Made by a program: the position numbers and the translations under genes | Part shown: positions 31,401 to 41,930 of the stretch, piece by piece | Numbering within the stretch: the first letter of the stretch is position 1 | Layout: every line of letters begins with the position of its first letter | Notes under the pieces: generated by a model | The model's database searches: none | Told to the model about the DNA's origin: nothing | What the model saw: only the letters and a program-made list of their open reading frames with translations | Origin: Micractinium sp. NFX-FRZ | Lineage: Eukaryota > Chlorophyta > Trebouxiophyceae > Chlorellales > Chlorellaceae | Direction of reading: 5' to 3' | Assembly (NCBI GenBank): GCA_029339195.1 | Contig: JAPTJF010000008.1 | Location: 345,118 to 409,117 of the forward strand | Length of the DNA stretch: 64,000 nucleotides

Positions 31401-32895
31401 CGATGGCCTTGGGGCGCCCCGACGCCAGGCGCCGCTGCGTGCGCTGCTTGGCCTGCTCCAGGTGGAACTGCACAGCGCAGCAGGGCACAGCAGGCACAGC
31501 ACGAACCGTCAGGCACAGCGGGTGCAGCAAAGGTGAGCGCTTCGGCCAGGAACACCGCACCAGCAGCCGTGGGCCCCATCCCATGCCCCCAGCTCTGCTC
31601 GTTTCCCAGCCCCGCCCCTCCCTCGTCGACCAGCTGCACCATTGCGCACCCAGCCCCTACCTGCCCACAAACACACGCCCCGTACCTCCTCCTCCTTCTT
31701 CTCCAGCTCCGCTGCCTCGGCGATCGCCCGCTCCCGCTGGATCAGCTCTAGCTCTTCAGCCATGGCCGCCTTCTCCGCCTCACGCTGCTCCCGACGCTTC
31801 TTCACCTTTTCAATCTCCTCCTGCAGGTGCCAAGAAAGTGGAGGTTGCAGGTCGAAGGGAGCGCTTCTTCACCATCTATTTGACCTCCCGAGGGAAAAAA
31901 GAATGGATGGGTGATTGGGGCATTAAAAGAAGCTGGGACTACAACAACGTGAAACCAAGCTACCAGCCACTCTGCCTGCTGCTGCATCTGTGCCTCGCCC
32001 CCACCAAACTGCACTGTGCCAGCTGCACTACGCGCACCAGCCCACCCACCGCTCCACCTGCCGCTGCATCTGTGCCTCAGCAGCATTTCGCGCACATCCC
32101 GCCCGCCCCATCACGCTGCACCACACCCCATGCAGCCCCTTCCCGCTCCCCCCTCCCAGCCCCCACCCACCAGCCGCTCCGCCTGCCGCTTCATCTCTGC
32201 TTTTGCCGTCATCTCGCGCACGTCGCGCCCGCTCACAATCTCCTTGTGCAGCTTCTTGCCCCACACAAAGCGCTCCGTCAGGTTGGCGTCTCCAAACGGG
32301 TTGTCCTCGTTGGTGTACCCCGTGCCCGTCACCTTGTGCTTCTTCAGGTGCTGCCCCACCTTCTTGGCCTGCAAGCCAGAGTTGGAGGATGGGGGCCGCA
32401 AGCGCGTTGGTTTGGCCGGTGCATGTTGCGCTGTGCTTCTGTGCAACCGTGGTGGGATGCAGGATGCCGAAGCAGGGAGGGTGGGGCAAGGGCGGCGGAT
32501 TAAACGGTTGAGGCGGCAGCAGACATGCCTGGAGACGGCAGCAGGGCGTCCGACTGCCGGGCGGGCACGCGAGAGAGGTGCAGTACTTTGTGCAGGCACG
32601 GGGCAGGCTGGCGCGGCAGCAGGCTGTGGCGATCCGTCCTTTGTGCACGCACACGCAAGCGACCGCGAACACGCCTTCACGGGGTTTATCCATGCAGCGC
32701 ACCCACTCTTGCGTGCTGGCACTTCCACAGCACCCACCAGCACCCGCCTAAGCGCCCAGCACCCACCAGCTTCTCCGCCTTGCGCCGCTTGTACTCCTCC
32801 TCATCGCTGCTGCTGCTGGAATCACTGCTGGAGGGGCTGCGCCGCCGCCGCTTCTTGTGCTTGTCCTTCTTCTCCTTCTTGCTGCTCTTCCCCAT
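25478..32895 (-). CDS. CACTIN: Cactin, spliceosome-associated regulator
   Basis: Conserved nuclear protein linked to splicing and, in animals, to Cactus/NF-kB signalling. 789 residues in 17 exons: 32767-32895, 32171-32368, 31686-31820, 31351-31467, 30930-31007, 30457-30566, 30109-30200, 29608-29757, 28679-29158, 28283-28401, 27837-27951, 27473-27600, 27166-27291, 26646-26777, 26336-26426, 25879-25954, 25478-25571 (2370 nt). The N-terminus is a basic/Ser-rich nuclear segment (KKEKKDKHKKRRRRS). Then come NPFGDANLTERFVWGKK, the Cactin mid-domain (LFTFEGLEP, LITGLTLRELKDL, YWEAL-like and AEYW-like helices) and a long acidic/Gln-rich insert. The diagnostic C-terminal domain reads KYRPRRPKYFNRVHTGYEWN, FNIFYPELLD, FKIINKEWEYNHKRGFKC and ends RQRYRR. 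Intron 6 has a GC donor. Most introns hold decayed exon copies. Confidence 0.95.
25635..25752 (-). repeat. two decayed copies of the last Cactin exon start
   Basis: TTGAAGCCACGCTTGTGG (25641) and TTTGAAGCCGCGCTTGCGG (25723) match 25546-25566 in the last exon; both decode to HKRGFKC-like strings with substitutions. Confidence 0.85.
26497..26552 (-). repeat. decayed copy of Cactin exon 15
   Basis: Decodes to FNIFSPGLLHTAV against FNIFYPELLDKTV of exon 26336-26426. Confidence 0.85.
26944..27072 (-). repeat. two copies of Cactin exon 13 end with donor
   Basis: CACCTGCGAGTCGCTGTCCA (donor plus LDSDSQ codons) occurs at 26945 and 27030 as well as at the real exon end 27164. Confidence 0.9.
28040..28083 (-). 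repeat. decayed copy of Cactin exon 11 start
   Basis: CGCAGCGCCTTCCTTG and TGCATCC follow the order of 27930-27958 (CGCAGCGCCTCCTTG). Confidence 0.65.
29234..29283 (-). repeat. copy of Cactin exon 9 start with acceptor
   Basis: GGTGCTGCTGCATCAGGTCT is identical to 29141-29160 and is followed by the same CCAGGGGAGCAT intron sequence. Confidence 0.9.
29498..29552 (-). repeat. decayed copy of Cactin exon 8 interior
   Basis: CAGCCGCTGCAGCCTGGCCT then GCCAGTAC matches 29649-29675 of exon 8; the decoded LVLHNAKA resembles LTLHKAKA. Confidence 0.8.
29808..29992 (-). repeat. two further copies of Cactin exon 8 start
   Basis: At 29808-29864 a copy includes CAGCTGCTCCTG and CGCTTGCCTGCA (exon start plus acceptor). 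At 29940-29992 a weaker copy decodes to LADLAELERGTQ against YAELAELERGIQ. Confidence 0.8.
30345..30382 (-). repeat. copy of Cactin exon 6 end with its GC donor
   Basis: CGTGCC...CGCGGTCAATGTCCTCCTGC parallels 30452-30480, including the GC donor region. Confidence 0.8.
30629..30685 (-). repeat. copy of Cactin exon 6 start
   Basis: CTCCAGGGCATCC, GTGCAGCGAGGnGTG and TTGTCCAGCTC recur in the order of 30516-30568. Confidence 0.85.
30763..30969 (-). repeat. 107-bp near-identical tandem duplication over Cactin exon 5
   Basis: The block ending CACCTTGAAGGCCGCAATGT...GAGCTC at 30821-30862 repeats exactly 107 bases later at 30928-30969, where it is the real exon 5 end; over 40 bases only the last one differs. 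Confidence 0.93.
31151..31300 (-). repeat. two decayed copies of Cactin exon 4 end
   Basis: GTGAAGAGTGAGTGCGCCAG (31159) and CCCCTCGAAATTGCACAGCG (31261) match 31367-31396 of exon 4. Confidence 0.75.
31957..32108 (-). repeat. two decayed copies of Cactin exon 2 end
   Basis: CACCGCTCCACCTGCCGCTGCATCTGTGC with TTTCGCGCACATC at 32048-32100 parallels 32171-32226; a weaker copy lies at 31957-32003. Confidence 0.85.
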
Positions 32896-33940
32896 GGTGG
32901 CTCTGCAGCGGCAACGACGGCTGCGGCGGCAGGCGGTGGGCGGCGGCAGGCGGCAGGGGTGCTGGGCAGGCGCACAGGCACCTCCTCAGCCGCGCGGCGG
33001 CATCATACGGGATCATGCACCACCGCCCCGAGGCCCGCTAAACAGGCGCAGCTGCGTGAAGAGCTGTCCGCGAGCGATGAGCTCTGCGGGGCAGCGCACC
33101 TTGGCCCTTAGATGGCTCGAAACGTTATGCTGCAAACTTGGGGGTTGATAAGGGTCGCTGTGCACAGGCAAAGAGCCCCGATGGCCTGGAAGCGCAGCGT
33201 GCCGCTGCCTGCGGCTCGTGAACCTACGGTTAGAAACGACGGGCACTCGAGCGAAATCGGTGACAGTGAGCACAACAGCCCTGGACTTGGTGGCGAGGTG
33301 GCGCCGCCACCGCCCCGCCTGCCTGGCGACCGCTGCCGCAGCCCCGCCTGCGACCGCTGCCAACCCCTGTGTTTAGGCAGGCATCGCTTGGATGACTCGG
33401 CCTGGCCGGATTAAAGTAAGGTCGGAACAGGTCCGAACACAGCGGTGATAAAATGTATCAGAGCAAGCACAAAATTGGAACAGCAGAAGAGCGGAACCGA
33501 GGCAAGCAGGGGCGTGAGAAGGCAACAGAGGAGGGGTGCAAGGAAGGGAAGGAAGAGTGTATTCAAACAGAGGTAAGCGGCACCTGTGTGTATATTGTGA
33601 AAGAAAACAAGTGTTGCAGGGCACGAAAGACAGAGGATCACATTAGAGATAGGCGCCACACGGTGTAATGGTGGCAGCTGGCCACCTTCCGCAGGAAGCT
33701 CTTCCCTGCCTATCTGCCAAAGCATGAAGATGGACCATCCTTTGGATAGGCCACACTTGTGCCAGAGCCTGGAACGACATCAGGCAGACATTTCCTGTGT
33801 ATCATGGCCCCCACCCTGCCGGCCTACCGACAACCACCGGCCGGCGGCCGGTCGCCCCTCGCCATTCTCCCGCTTCCTGACCGCACACACGGCCGCCTGG
33901 TCGCAGGCTGCGTCCCAAAGTGTGCCACATGCTGTGGGAG
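32896..33940. other. intergenic region upstream of Cactin
   Basis: About 1 kb between the Cactin start and the 3' end of the RMT2-like gene, both on the minus strand. No ORF is supported. The stretch 33420-33660 is purine-rich and noticeably less GC-rich than its surroundings. Confidence 0.4.
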
Positions 33941-33945
33941 TTACA
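33941..33945 (-). terminator. TGTAA polyadenylation signal, RMT2-like gene
   Basis: TTACA on the plus strand, 28 bases beyond the stop codon at 33973. Confidence 0.6.
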
Positions 33946-33972
33946 CGTGAATAAACAGGACACCAATTTCAA

Positions 33973-36900
33973 TCAAGTTGCTGCCTGACCCTCTGGTGCC
34001 GGAGCCGGCGGCTGCCCTGCCGGCTGCGGCTGCTGCGGCTGCTGCTGCTGCTGCTGCTCCGCCGTCTGCGGCTGCCCTGCTGGCTGCTGCTGCTCCAGCT
34101 GCATGGTGCAGGTGGGCACAAAGTATACAGGCAGGTGCCAGTACCTGTTGGCCACCCCCTCCCACACCTCCTTGGCTGCAGCAGGAGGGTGGAGGAAGGG
34201 AGCAGGGTGTGTTGTGGCAGGCACAAGGGCATGTTGTGCCTCGCAGGCAATTGCATCCTCGAGGCATGGGCATGCAGGCAGGTGGGCGTGCGGGCGGGTG
34301 AGCAGCAAGGCAGACCAGTGGCGTGCCGTCCAGGCAAGCAAGCAAGGGCGTTGAGAGGCAGGTCAGGACGGCAGCGGGCGGGCACCTGAGGCATCCATGG
34401 GCATCGGCTGATACGACGTCTGCAGACCCAGCCTGCAGCACAAACACAGGCAGCAGATGAGCACCAGCCAGAGCAGGGAATGCATGCAGCCAGGCAACAC
34501 ATGAACCGCCTCCTCTTCTGCCCATGCAGGCGCGCTCCCAGCATGCACGACGTGGGCAGGCGGCGCCCTGCCAGATGGGTACACACTGTATGCAGGCGCA
34601 TGCAGCATCCTGGCACCCCTGTTGCGTGCTGCATCCGTACGGATGCACGCGAGCACACCACACAAGGACCCACGCTTGCTGGCACCTGTGCACCCACCCA
34701 CCCAACCGCCCAACCGCCCTCTCATGTGGGCATGCCCACGCACCTGCCCAGCTCGCGCCGTGCAATCTCCCCATACACCAGGTGGAAGAACATGTTGTCT
34801 GGGGCCAGGCCATTGAAGAAAGAATAGACGCCGCCGGGGCGCAAAAGCCTGCGGCGTGAACACGCAGGGACAGGGAGTTGGGCAGGGCATGTTTGGTGGG
34901 GGGCGGGAGGAGGCAGCGTCGATAGAAGGCGCTGGGCACCCCCTCGCGCCCTGGCCGGCGCCACGGCACGGCACCTGGCCGGCTTGACAGGACGGCATGT
35001 AAGCCCCCACAGCCTGGCTCCCGCTGACCCACCATCAACGCCCACATTGCGCCGCGCACAACCCCCCAGCGCTGCCAGCTCAGCGGCAGTGCCACGTCAG
35101 CGCCACGTCAGCGCCACGCCAGCGCACCTGGGCAGCTTGAGGTGGAAGTCGTGCATGTCTTCATAGTACTCGCCATATGTGTCAAAAAAGATGCCGTCAA
35201 AGGGGCCCAGCTGCAGGGCGGTGCACGCGCGAGAAGGAGTGGCCCAGATGCAATGTCAGGACAGGCATGGGGCAGCCCCGCAGGCGCGGCACAAAGCGAG
35301 CTGCAACAACGAGAGGTTGCACAATGCACGTGCCATTGTAGCGCACCCCCCAGCCCCATCGTGCCCAGCAGCAAAGGCTTGGCCCCCTGTTCCTTGATCC
35401 GGTGCGAGCATTCTGAAACTTCAAGAGACACACACACCCTTTTAGATGTGAGCTCCTCCAGCACCAAACCCCTTCCCCCCACCCCCCCCCACACACACCT
35501 GGTCGATCACGTCCTGCCAGCGTCCCTGCACCAGCCGCACGCCCGGCCGCTTGTCCCACCCCTGGCTGCACGCAAACTGGTACACGTCGGGGTGTGCCTC
35601 GATGATGGTGTGCGACCGCGGCTGCACATGCATGGCAAGCAGCAGTGGAACATGAACTGGGGTCAGCTGAGAGTCAGCTGACACTGCAGCAGCGGATGGG
35701 CTGTACACACATCCGGGCGGGGGCTGGATGATGGGTAGACTGGCCGCGGCTGCATCAAACAAAACGGTGGATCAACCCCGCATCCCCGGCGCGCGCCTTG
35801 GTGCTGGTGTGGGAGGCGTGGCGGGCAGCAGCGAGGCAAGCAGGGTGCTGGGATGGGAGCAAGATGCTGCTGCCCCACCCCAGCCTGGGAATCAAGCTTG
35901 ACAAACACACAGGAGCGGCATATGAACCCCACCTTGTGCCCCTGGATGAACCCGTCGATGATGCCCATTCCAAAGCCGACGTTGAGGACGTCGCCGCCAC
36001 TGGCGCAGATCACCTCGGCATGGCGCTCCATGAGGGGCGTCTCCCAGTCCATCATCACCCCCTCGCCTGCATACATGTTGAAGGCCGCGTGGTTTTCACA
36101 CAAGTACGGTGTTGATGTGTACAGGTTTGCTTAGTGCACTTAAAGCACACAGTGGCTTTTGTGCAATGTCGTTATAGCGTGCTTGAGGTTACTACAGTAC
36201 AATTGGGTTCCTGCCAGGCTTCCAGGCCAAGAGATGCAGGCTTCCCAGCCAAGACGTGTGGCAGCGGCTCCCCCTGCAGGCGGCGGCACGCCCCACCTAC
36301 CCACCCACCCTGCTCGTCGATCAGCTTCCCGTCCTGGTACCGGATGGTACTGCTGAGGTAGTCGCGGTTGGGCACCGCACCCTTGCTCTCCCGCCGGCTG
36401 ATGGTGCCTGCATAATGACGACCAGGCAGGGCGGAAGCAGGCGGGCTACTCAGGCTTTCTGAAGAGCTCAGCAGCAGTCCATGAGGCTAGATGCACAGCT
36501 TCTATACAGGCGTGGGGTGCCGCTGCCCGCCCGTCCGGGCCAACACCCAATCTTTGGTACTTTCCATTCTATCGATACACCCCAGGACAAGGCAAACAGT
36601 GTGCAAGCACCCCCCAGGGCAAGCCACACTGTGCTACTTGCCACCCGCGGGCAACTGCCCACGCCCCACTTGCCCAGGATCAGCTCCGCCCGCACTGCCC
36701 AGTCCAGAAGCTGCTGCACAATGGCGCGGTGCCCGCTGCCGCTGGCATATTCCCCCGCCGTGTACCCCTCCCGGTCCTGCTCGTGCCACGGCGCCCCCGC
36801 CTCTGTAGCAGCGGGGCAGACACAGAAGAAGGTGTGCGCAAGCGGGTGAGCGAGGAGCTAAGAAGGGAGCCATGGTGGTGTGTGCTGACCCCCTGCTTGT

Positions 36901-37416
36901 CCGGCGTGCTTGCCGCTGTGCAGCGTGCCGCGCACAACTGTGCATGCGCAGGCGTGCCAGCTTGAGTGCCAAAAGCAGCTCAGGGGCTGCTGGTATGTCA
37001 AGCTTGGGCACCGCCTGCCACGGTAAGAACAACGACCATGAGGGGCAGGAAAGGTAGGCGCAGGCAGCCTCACCCAGAAGCGCCTGCACCGCTTCTGCAC
37101 TGCCGGCCTCTGCCGCTAGCATCAGGGGAGTCACCCCTTCTTCTGTTTCACATGCCGCCTCCGCGCCCGCCTCCAAGAGTTGCCGCACGGCCGCGGCGTC
37201 GCCCGCCGCCGCCGCTGCTAACAGTTGCTGCTCAGCGGCGAACTCCTCCGCCGGCTCTGGCTGGGCGGCATCCTCAGTCTGCTGCTGCTGCTGCTCCGCA
37301 GCACCGTGCTGCTCCTCTGCAGGCGCAACGCTAAAGTTGCATGTTGCATGTCGCGAAACGGGCGCTTACGCAGGAGGCAGCAATAAAGAATGGGGTCGCT
37401 CACCTGCGCCGCTCAT
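33973..37416 (-). CDS. RMT2: RMT2-type protein arginine methyltransferase with ankyrin repeats
   Basis: SAM-dependent methyltransferase of the RMT2 family; yeast Rmt2 methylates the delta nitrogen of an Arg in ribosomal protein L12. 392 residues (yeast 412), ten exons: 37404-37416, 37074-37316, 36674-36802, 36309-36407, 35933-36066, 35499-35621, 35128-35210, 34744-34848, 34386-34432, 33973-34175. Exon 1 is only 13 nt (MSGA plus one base). Two ankyrin repeats (GVTPLMLAAEAGSAEAVQ and the following EAGAPWHEQDREG...HRAIVQQLL) precede NRDYLSSTIRY. The SAM motif is VLNVGFGMGIIDGFIQ, then the acidic IIEAHPDVY, VRLVQGRWQDV, FDGIFFDTYGEYYEDM and LRPGGVYSFFNGLAPDN. The C-terminus is a Gln/Pro-rich tail. 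Intron 3 has a GC donor (GCAAGT). It starts 315 bases from the divergent dehydrogenase gene. Confidence 0.92.
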
Positions 37417-37731
37417 TTTGCAACACGCAATCAAATTGCGCCGAAACGGGGGTAGCTCAGGCCGGCGGGCTTTGGCGGCTGTGGGTGTGCAGAATGGCAA
37501 AGGGCGCGCTCCAATGCAATTGCTTATTCCTGAAGATGGATGCGTGCACGAAAGCAGAAACAGTGGTGTAGTGCAGCAGTACTGCACACTCGCGGCCTCC
37601 TGTCATCCTGCTGTCAGCCATTTCCGTGCCCCCGTCGGCCATCCACCCTGATCGCCACCCGCTGTCTGCTAATCATCGCCCAGCCGCCCCTTTCCGCCCA
37701 GCCGCTCCGCAGCACTCCCAGCTCGCCAATA
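37417..37731. promoter_or_regulatory. putative bidirectional promoter, RMT2-like gene / dehydrogenase
   Basis: Only 315 bases separate the start codons of two divergent genes, so both 5' untranslated regions and promoters must lie here. No specific element can be named from the sequence. Confidence 0.5.
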
Positions 37732-40669
37732 ATGGCTGCGCCTATCACTGGCAAGACGGTGGTGGTCGTGGGAGGTGGGTCGCAATGACATCCTCTGGTG
37801 CCGGCGGGCGCAGTGTGTGTTGTCTCACCGCCGCCGCCGCCGCCGCCTGCCGCCACTGCCTGCATCTGCTGCCAGCGTGGGCCCCTGCCTCCTGCCTTGC
37901 CACCGTTGCGCCTCCCTGCTGGCACCCCCGCTTCCCGCTCCTGCCTGCCCATTGTTGCAGCCAGCCCTGTCAGCCCCATCAGCAACGCTGCCCCCGTCTC
38001 TGCTGTACACTCCGTGCAGGCAGCCGCGGCATTGGCGCCGAGTTTGTGCGGCAGTTCACTGCCAAAGGCAACCGTGTCATCGCAGGCTGCAGGTGCCTGT
38101 CTTCTGCTCCTGTGGGAAGGGGAAGGGGGGTATCAGGGGGCACGTGGCACGCGCGCGCCCGGTTCCATGCCCTGCCATGTGCCGCAGCCAAGCGGCGGCG
38201 GCGGCGTGGCACGGCCCGCCCCTCCTGCTGGCCGTCGGCGTGCTGGTGCCCGCCTGCTCCGGTCCACTGCACGCCTGCTCCGCATGTGTCGCTGCACCCC
38301 ACCCCACCGAGCTCGCACCCACATGTGCTCACATGTTCCCGACTCATCCCGGAATTATCAAGCTTCAGGCGGCCAGCGCAGGCTGCAGGGTGCAGGGACC
38401 ATGTGCTCACGCAGGCAGGCATGGGATGTGTTGATGTGTTGCTGCAGGCAGCCGTCCCAGGCCAAGGAGCTGCAGGGGATTGAGAATGTGGAGCTCACCC
38501 AGGTGCTCTGCTGGGCTGATGGGCGTTGAGCTGTGCTGCAGGACCCTTGCAAATGGTGGCATGCAGCCGCTGCGCTGCTGGGGCTGGCGCTGCCACCCGC
38601 CTGTGCCTCCTTGCTGGCGTTGCTCAACTCCTCTTCTTTCCTCCGTTTCCATGAGCATGCATGAAGAGCGGGCCTCTCAAGGAGGCTCAGTTGCACCCCT
38701 CCCTGTGCGCATGTGGGCACTACCGTGCCCCTCGAGCATTCCAATCTCATTCTCAAGCAAATACAACAACTGTGCATTGCAGGTCGACATCACCTCCCCC
38801 CAGAGCGTGGAGCAGTGGGCCGCCAGCGTGCAGCAGCTGACGCCGCACGCCGACGTGAGCTGAGGGGTGTGCGGGTGTGTGTGGGTGGGGTGGGCCCCAT
38901 GGCCATGTGCGCATTGGGGGGTGGGGTAGAGGCCATGGGCATGTGCACATTGGGGGGTGGGGTAGAGGCCATGGGCATGTGCGCATTGGGGGGTGGGGTA
39001 GAGGCCATGGGCGTGTGCGCATTGGGGGGTGGGGTAGAGGCCATGGGCGTGTGCGCATTGGGGGGTGGGGTAGAGGCCATGGGCATGTGCGCATTTTGGG
39101 GGGGGCGGGGGGGCGGGCCTGGGCGGCTGCACCAAGGAAGCCATGCTCTGCCTCTTCATAGCATGCACCCCTTTCCACCCTGTCTAAAGTCTGCATCCCA
39201 GCCCCCCTCCTCCTGTGCCCTGCAGGTTGTGATCAACAACGCAGGCGTGTACGGCCGGCGCGTGGGGCTGACAGAAGTGAGCGGTGACGACATGCTGTTT
39301 GCATTCACCACCAACTGCATCGGCCCGCTGCTGACGGTGCAGGCGCTGCACAGGTGGGCATGGGGCCTGTGAGGCGGGGTTGAGGGAGGGGGCGTGCTCA
39401 TTGCCTTGCGTCCGCGGCCCGCTTCTTCATTCAACCAACCCGCTGCTTACGGGCCGGTGGGCGGTGGGCGGGGGTGGGACCGAGAGCACGCCGCTGCAGC
39501 CGCGCCTGTTCAGGGGAGGAGAGGCTCGACACTCGCTGCTGATGCTTGCGCACCTCCGCCGCCACCTCAACCAACCTCCCTCCAAGTGCTGGTCGACGCC
39601 GTGCCCCTCCTGCAGGGTCGGCGTGCTGGGCGGCAGCAAGCCCACACTGGTTGCCAGCGTGACTTCCAAGGTGGGTGTGCTGTTTGTTGTTCACACGTGG
39701 TAATGACACCACAAACGTACCTTCAAAGGTGCACGGTCTTGCTTGCTTGTGCGCATGCGCATGAGTGCCGTGCCACCTCCTCACTCGACTGTCTTTCCTG
39801 TACCCAACTGTGTTGCTTCCTCTCGCAGATGGGATCAGTGGATGACAACGGCAGCGGCGGCAGCTACGCGTACAGGTGCATCACATCACATCACATCACA
39901 TCACATCACATCACATCACATGCATGCACTTGCCGCCGCTCAATGCTGCGCACTCACTTGCTGCCCTCAACTACGCAAACTGTGCATGGCGTGCGGACTG
40001 CACACTCCTGGCACACTGCCGCCGCTGCTGGCGCGGCTGCTGCTGGGCAGCTCTCCGCCCTCCCCTACCCTCCCCACCATCACCCCCGCTCCCACCTCCC
40101 CCTATTTTTCGCCACCCCAGGGCCAGCAAGGCTGCCCTCAACATTGTCAACAAGTCGCTGTCCGTCGACCTGGCGCCCCACAACGTCACCTGCACGCTGC
40201 TGCACCCCGGCTACGTGCGCACAGACATGACGGGTGGCGCGGGGCTGATCGACGCAGAGGTGAGCATGTGGCTCAGTTTCAGGTCCCGGGGCAGAGCTGG
40301 TTGTGATTTTGTTTGGAAGCTGGCATGGCGAGTGGTGGGGACTGACTGACGAAGAATCAACACGGAATGAGAAAGTGGCACAGTGGGGTGCAGACGTGGG
40401 GCCTAGTGGCTTGCGTTCCTGCGAAACTCGTGCCCTCCCCAGCGCTCGCGCCAGTTACCAAATCTGCTGCTCGATGGTGGGCCTGCTGGCCGCACTCGTA
40501 GAGTGCAGGGTGGTGCCTGTGTCGGGACGTGTGCCTGATGACAAACCTGCCCAATGTTAACCCTTCCCCTTTGCAGACCTCTGTGGCGGGCATGATTGGC
40601 GTGCTCGAGAGTGGGCGGGAGCTGCAGGGCACGTGGCACGACTTTGCGGGGAAGCCCGTCCCGTGGTGA
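37732..40669 (+). CDS. short-chain dehydrogenase/reductase (classical SDR)
   Basis: NAD(P)-dependent oxidoreductase of unknown substrate; 234 residues with no targeting peptide, so probably cytosolic. Nine exons: 37732-37774, 38020-38092, 38448-38502, 38783-38854, 39226-39353, 39616-39670, 39829-39875, 40121-40259, 40577-40669 (705 nt). Features: nucleotide-binding GGSRGIGAEF (about 14-23), the structural NNAG in VVINNAGVYG, the likely catalytic Ser in LVASVTSKMGS, the catalytic YAYRASK (Tyr plus Lys) and LHPGYVRTDMTGG after the active site. The pattern resembles small C-factor-like SDRs. Its 3' flank contains a decayed copy of its own last codons (40716-40765). Intron 4 holds a 36-bp tandem repeat and intron 7 a CATCA-type microsatellite. 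Confidence 0.9.
38893..39097 (+). repeat. 36-bp minisatellite in dehydrogenase intron 4
   Basis: GGCCATGGGCATGTGC-type units start at 38931, 38967, 39003, 39039 and 39075, plus a divergent first copy. The period is exactly 36 bases, so the frame stays open across it. Confidence 0.95.
39879..39921 (+). repeat. (TCACA)n pentanucleotide microsatellite
   Basis: About eight perfect TCACA units start four bases after the donor of dehydrogenase exon 7. Confidence 0.95.
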
Positions 40670-41930
40670 CGTGCCTGCTGCTGCTGATGTGGCACTGCTG
40701 CTGCACAGCGGCTGGGGACATGGCACGACTTTGCGGGGGCAAAGCCCGCCCGCTCGTGGTATTGGGCTCCCTCTCTCCCATGCTCAAGTGGCGCCCGCTC
40801 CTGAGATACAGTGCACACCGCTCCCCTTGCCGAATTCATTCTTGCACAGGCAGCATTCTATCCTTTCACTTATTAAGAATGCAAAGTGACGAGAAGAAGC
40901 TATCTGGCAGCAGGAGGGCGACAAGAGAGGTGGACCACGCTTGGCAGCAGTGGGCGAGACTTGCCAGGCGGGCAGCCAGGCTGGCATGCAGGCAGTTGAG
41001 GGCAGTCGTGCGTGTGTGGCTGCACTGCACCCCTGCCCGAGGATCTGGAGTGCCATGCCATGCCATGTGCACACGTGGGGGCGGTGAGGCTGTTGGGGCG
41101 GCAAGGGTGGGAGCGCAGGCCAGCCCACATCGCACAGCACCAGACGACCATTCACAGCGGAAGCAGCTCAACTCTTAGTGCGCAGCACCAGCGGGCTGCC
41201 AGCTGAACCACAGGGCGGTGGTGTGCTGGTCCGTGCCGCGAGGAGGCTGGGCAGGCCGACAGACCCCGTGGCCCCTCCACCACACCTTGCTGTCCGCGCT
41301 GTTGTGCCAGCACCCTGGCAGCAGCACACACGCCGTGCACCCCTCAATGCGCAGCTCGCCTGGGTTTGGCAGGCCTAGGTGCCTCAAAGTGGCATGGACG
41401 GTGCTAGCAAACGCTTGATTGATAACATAAGGGCAGCATGCCCAGCAGGAATGGATCAGAGCAGAAGGGGCAATCGGCAGATAACTGGAGGGGGCGGGGA
41501 CACGAGCAAGAAACGAATTCTAGTCTGGCTGGGCGGGCCAGTGCCCAGGGAAGGGGGATGCCGTGCGGGGCAGGGCAGTGCATCTTGTACTGCGGAGGCG
41601 GGCCGCCAGGGGAGGCAGCACTGAAAAGGTATCAGGGGGCGGGGCAAGCAATTGCAAGGAATCTGCATGGCGGACACTGGCAGTACACTGGAGGTAACCG
41701 GTGCAAAAGCTATTCAAGCTACACTACGCAAACAGAACAGAAGGAAGGAAGGAAGGAAGGAAACACACACACACAGCAAGGTGGCAAGAAAAAGTGGCTC
41801 CGGAGCGTGGCAGGGAGAGGGTGGAACACAGAGTGCCTCAGCACACAGCACTACACGCGGCTGCCTGGCTACTGCAGCACTGGCTCGCACTTTGCCCCTG
41901 CAACCAAGCAGGGCACGTGCTCGCGCCGCG
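40670..41930. other. convergent intergenic region
   Basis: 1.26 kb between the stops of the dehydrogenase (plus) and the KRE6-like gene (minus). No gene is supported. It includes a copy of the end of the dehydrogenase coding sequence (40716-40765) and a short GGAA run near 41741-41760. Confidence 0.4.
40716..40765 (+). repeat. copy of dehydrogenase last codons in its 3' flank
   Basis: CATGGCACGACTTTGCGGGG then AAGCCCG repeats the end of the coding sequence (40633-40658), beyond the stop codon. Confidence 0.85.

Noticed and set aside
32016..33041. Plus-strand ORF of 341 codons
   Set aside because: Overlaps Cactin exons 1-2 in antisense; no homologous motif and no start context.
33941..35095. 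Minus-strand ORF of 384 codons in the RMT2 region
   Set aside because: Reads through RMT2 introns in another frame; the spliced model gives the conserved methyltransferase motifs instead.
38893..39097. CRISPR-like array
   Set aside because: The 36-bp units are directly adjacent with no unique spacers, inside an intron of a eukaryotic gene; it is a minisatellite.
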